Part shown: positions 62,830-64,000 of the stretch, one piece after another
Numbering within the stretch: position 1 is the stretch's first letter
How the letters are laid out: every line of letters starts with the position of its first letter
Assembly: GCA_026122225.1 (NCBI GenBank)
Contig: JANEZZ010002240.1
Coordinates: 248,001 to 312,000, forward strand
From: Heloderma charlesbogerti
Taxonomy: Eukaryota > Chordata > Lepidosauria > Squamata > Helodermatidae
Direction: 5' to 3'
Length of the DNA: 64,000 nt
Program-made: the position numbers and the translations under genes
The notes under the pieces: model-generated
Database searches by the model: none
What the model was told of the DNA's origin: nothing
The model's input: the letters and a program-made list of their open reading frames with translations, nothing else

Positions 62830-64000
62830 CATAGGAACCTGGAATGTAAGATCTATGAGCCAGGGCAAATTGGATGTGGTTATTGGGGAGATGTCAAGAT
62901 TAAATATAGACATTTTGGGTGTCAGTGAACTGAAATGGACTGGAATGGGCCACTTCACATCAGATGACCACCAGATCTACTACTGTGGACAAGAGGACCA
63001 CAGAAGAAATGGAGTAGCCTTCATAATTAATAATAAAGTGGGTAAAGCAGTGCTTGGATACAATCCAAAAAATGACAGAATGAACTCAATTTGAATTCAG
63101 GGTAAGCCATTGAACATCACAGTGATCCAAATATACACCCCAACCACAGATACGGAAGAAGAAGAAGTAGATCAGTTCTATGAGGATCTGCAGCACCTAC
63201 TGGATAATATGCCAAAAAGAGATGTTATTTTCATTACAGGAGACTGGAATGCTAAGGTGGGTGGTCAAACGACACCTGGAATTACAGGCAAGCATGGTTT
63301 GGGAGAACAAAATGAAGCGGGACATAGGCTGATAGAATTTTGCCAAGACAACTCACTGTGCGTAACCAACACTCTCTTCCAACAACCTAAAAGACGACTT
63401 TATACATGGACTTCACCAGATGTAGGGATGTCAGAGAATTCCTGCGGATTCCTGAGGAGGCCATGATAGGCTATTTTAATATTTACGTAGCCTATCACGG
63501 CGGGGGGGGGGGAGAAACCCAGCGTACGCAAGTGGCGGTGGCTACCACCATTTGCGTACACTGGGTTTTTTCCCCCTGCTGTGATAGGCTACGTAAATAT
63601 TTACGTAGCCTATCATGGCTCAAAACAGGGACGCAAATGGCGGCGGCTACGACAGCCGCCATTTGTGTCCCTGCAGGGCTGCCCAGCGGCCAGATGTCCA
63701 GCTGCGGGAGGCTGGAGCTGGCTGGTGGCTCCACGGCTTGGCTGCGGAGCGGAGCTGGCTGGGCAGGGTACCAGGTGAGGGACGGAGCACCTCCCCCCCG
63801 TCGAGGATTCCGGGGGGAGGGACAGAGCGCCTCCCCCCCACCGCGGATTGCCTGGCACGGAACCGGGTAGGTGTTTTGTACATCCCTAACCAGATGGTCG
63901 ACACCGAAATCATATTGACTACATCCTTTGTAGCCAAAGGTGGCGGACATCTGTGCAGTCGGTAAAAACAAGACCTGGAGCTGACTGTAGTTCAGAACAC
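62830..64000 (+). pseudogene. RTE ORF2 endonuclease, broken and split by element F
   Basis: Motifs in order: NVRSMSQGK, SELKWTGMG (metal-binding Glu), IYYCGQE, QIYTPTTDTE, TGDWNAKVGG (Asp, Asn) and YTWTSPD. A TGA at 63092-63094 interrupts it. Element F then cuts the DG/MDYVL region, which resumes at 63897. 62830-63414 precedes F. Confidence 0.85.
63423..63888 (+). mobile_element. Element F: short multi-palindrome hAT-type MITE
   Basis: TAGGGATG...CATCCCTA with the perfect duplication ACCAGATG (63415-63422, 63889-63896). Two TGATAGGCTA palindromes (63463-63498, 63581-63615) flank an inverted CGTACGCAAGTGGCGGTGG / CCACCATTTGCGTAC pair. One GC-rich unit at 63785-63842. The left donor is absent and the right one degraded (GGGTAGGT). 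Inserted in the RTE endonuclease. Confidence 0.9.

Larger units (their letters stand above)
61784..64000 (+). mobile_element. RTE-clade LINE (second subfamily), 5' part, split by E and F
   Basis: The 5' UTR begins near 61784 (TTGTTGTGGTGCTGGAGC), comparable to TTGTTGTGGTGAAGGGGC in the full BovB. Element E sits in the 5' UTR and element F in the endonuclease. The element runs off the window. Its endonuclease differs enough from 56551-57765 to be another subfamily, perhaps that of the fragment at 829-1366. Confidence 0.85.

Overview
This window looks like non-coding nuclear DNA from a squamate reptile (lizard or snake). I find no host gene that I can defend. The evidence for a squamate is the combination of RTE/BovB LINEs, CR1- and L2-clade LINE fragments, a tRNA-Ala-derived SINE with a CR1-type tail, MIR-like CORE-SINEs and many short hAT-type elements. 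All of these have the sequence texture typical of squamate genomes. Almost every long open frame is either a LINE remnant or a by-product of palindromes and microsatellites.

The most unusual content is a family of six non-autonomous elements at 5224-6068 (A), 8220-8756 (B), 20198-21077 (C), 60062-60919 (D), 61851-62511 (E) and 63423-63888 (F). They start TAGGGATG and end CATCCCTA. Five of the six are flanked by 8-bp target duplications (GCTGCATG, CTTAAAAC, GTCAAAGT/TTCAAAGT, GAAGGGAC, ACCAGATG), which points to hAT transposition. Their interiors are nested, near-perfect palindromes built from modules such as TGATAGGCTACGTAAA and GCAAATGGCGGCGCC. The five longer copies also carry a consensus splice donor (AGGTAAGT or AGGTAAGG) near both ends, each pointing out of the element, plus a roughly 40-bp GC-rich tandem repeat on one side. 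Copy-specific variants are mirrored in both palindrome arms, which suggests arm-to-arm homogenisation.

Layout. 0-5 kb: an old foldback, an RTE fragment, a MIR-like SINE, and a SINE split by a foldback MITE and a hAT remnant that itself contains two BovB tails. 5-9 kb: elements A and B, and CR1/L2 tails. 9-20 kb: sparse, with CR1 and L2 3' ends and small MITEs. 20-23 kb: element C inside a SINE, then an AT-rich hairpin hAT. 23-36 kb: old repeats, several TAGGGATG-terminated foldbacks, a CORE-SINE split by BovB, and an L2 split by CR1, which is itself split by a MITE. 36-46 kb: L2 on the minus strand and three copies of a second hAT family (TAGAGCTGTG ends). 47-49 kb: a 5'-truncated BovB with a 10-bp target duplication. 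49-56 kb: a 220-bp foldback hAT, L2, SINEs and a 5S rRNA/CR1 chimera. 56-59.4 kb: a full-length but disabled BovB with a 12-bp target duplication. 60-64 kb: elements D, E and F, the last two inserted in a second RTE that runs off the window.

The parts are related as follows. BovB supplies endonuclease and reverse transcriptase. The tRNA-derived SINE shares its 3' tail with one CR1-like LINE, and the 5S-derived chimera shares its tail with another. The foldbacks depend on a hAT transposase that is not encoded here. The insertion order can be read from the nesting.
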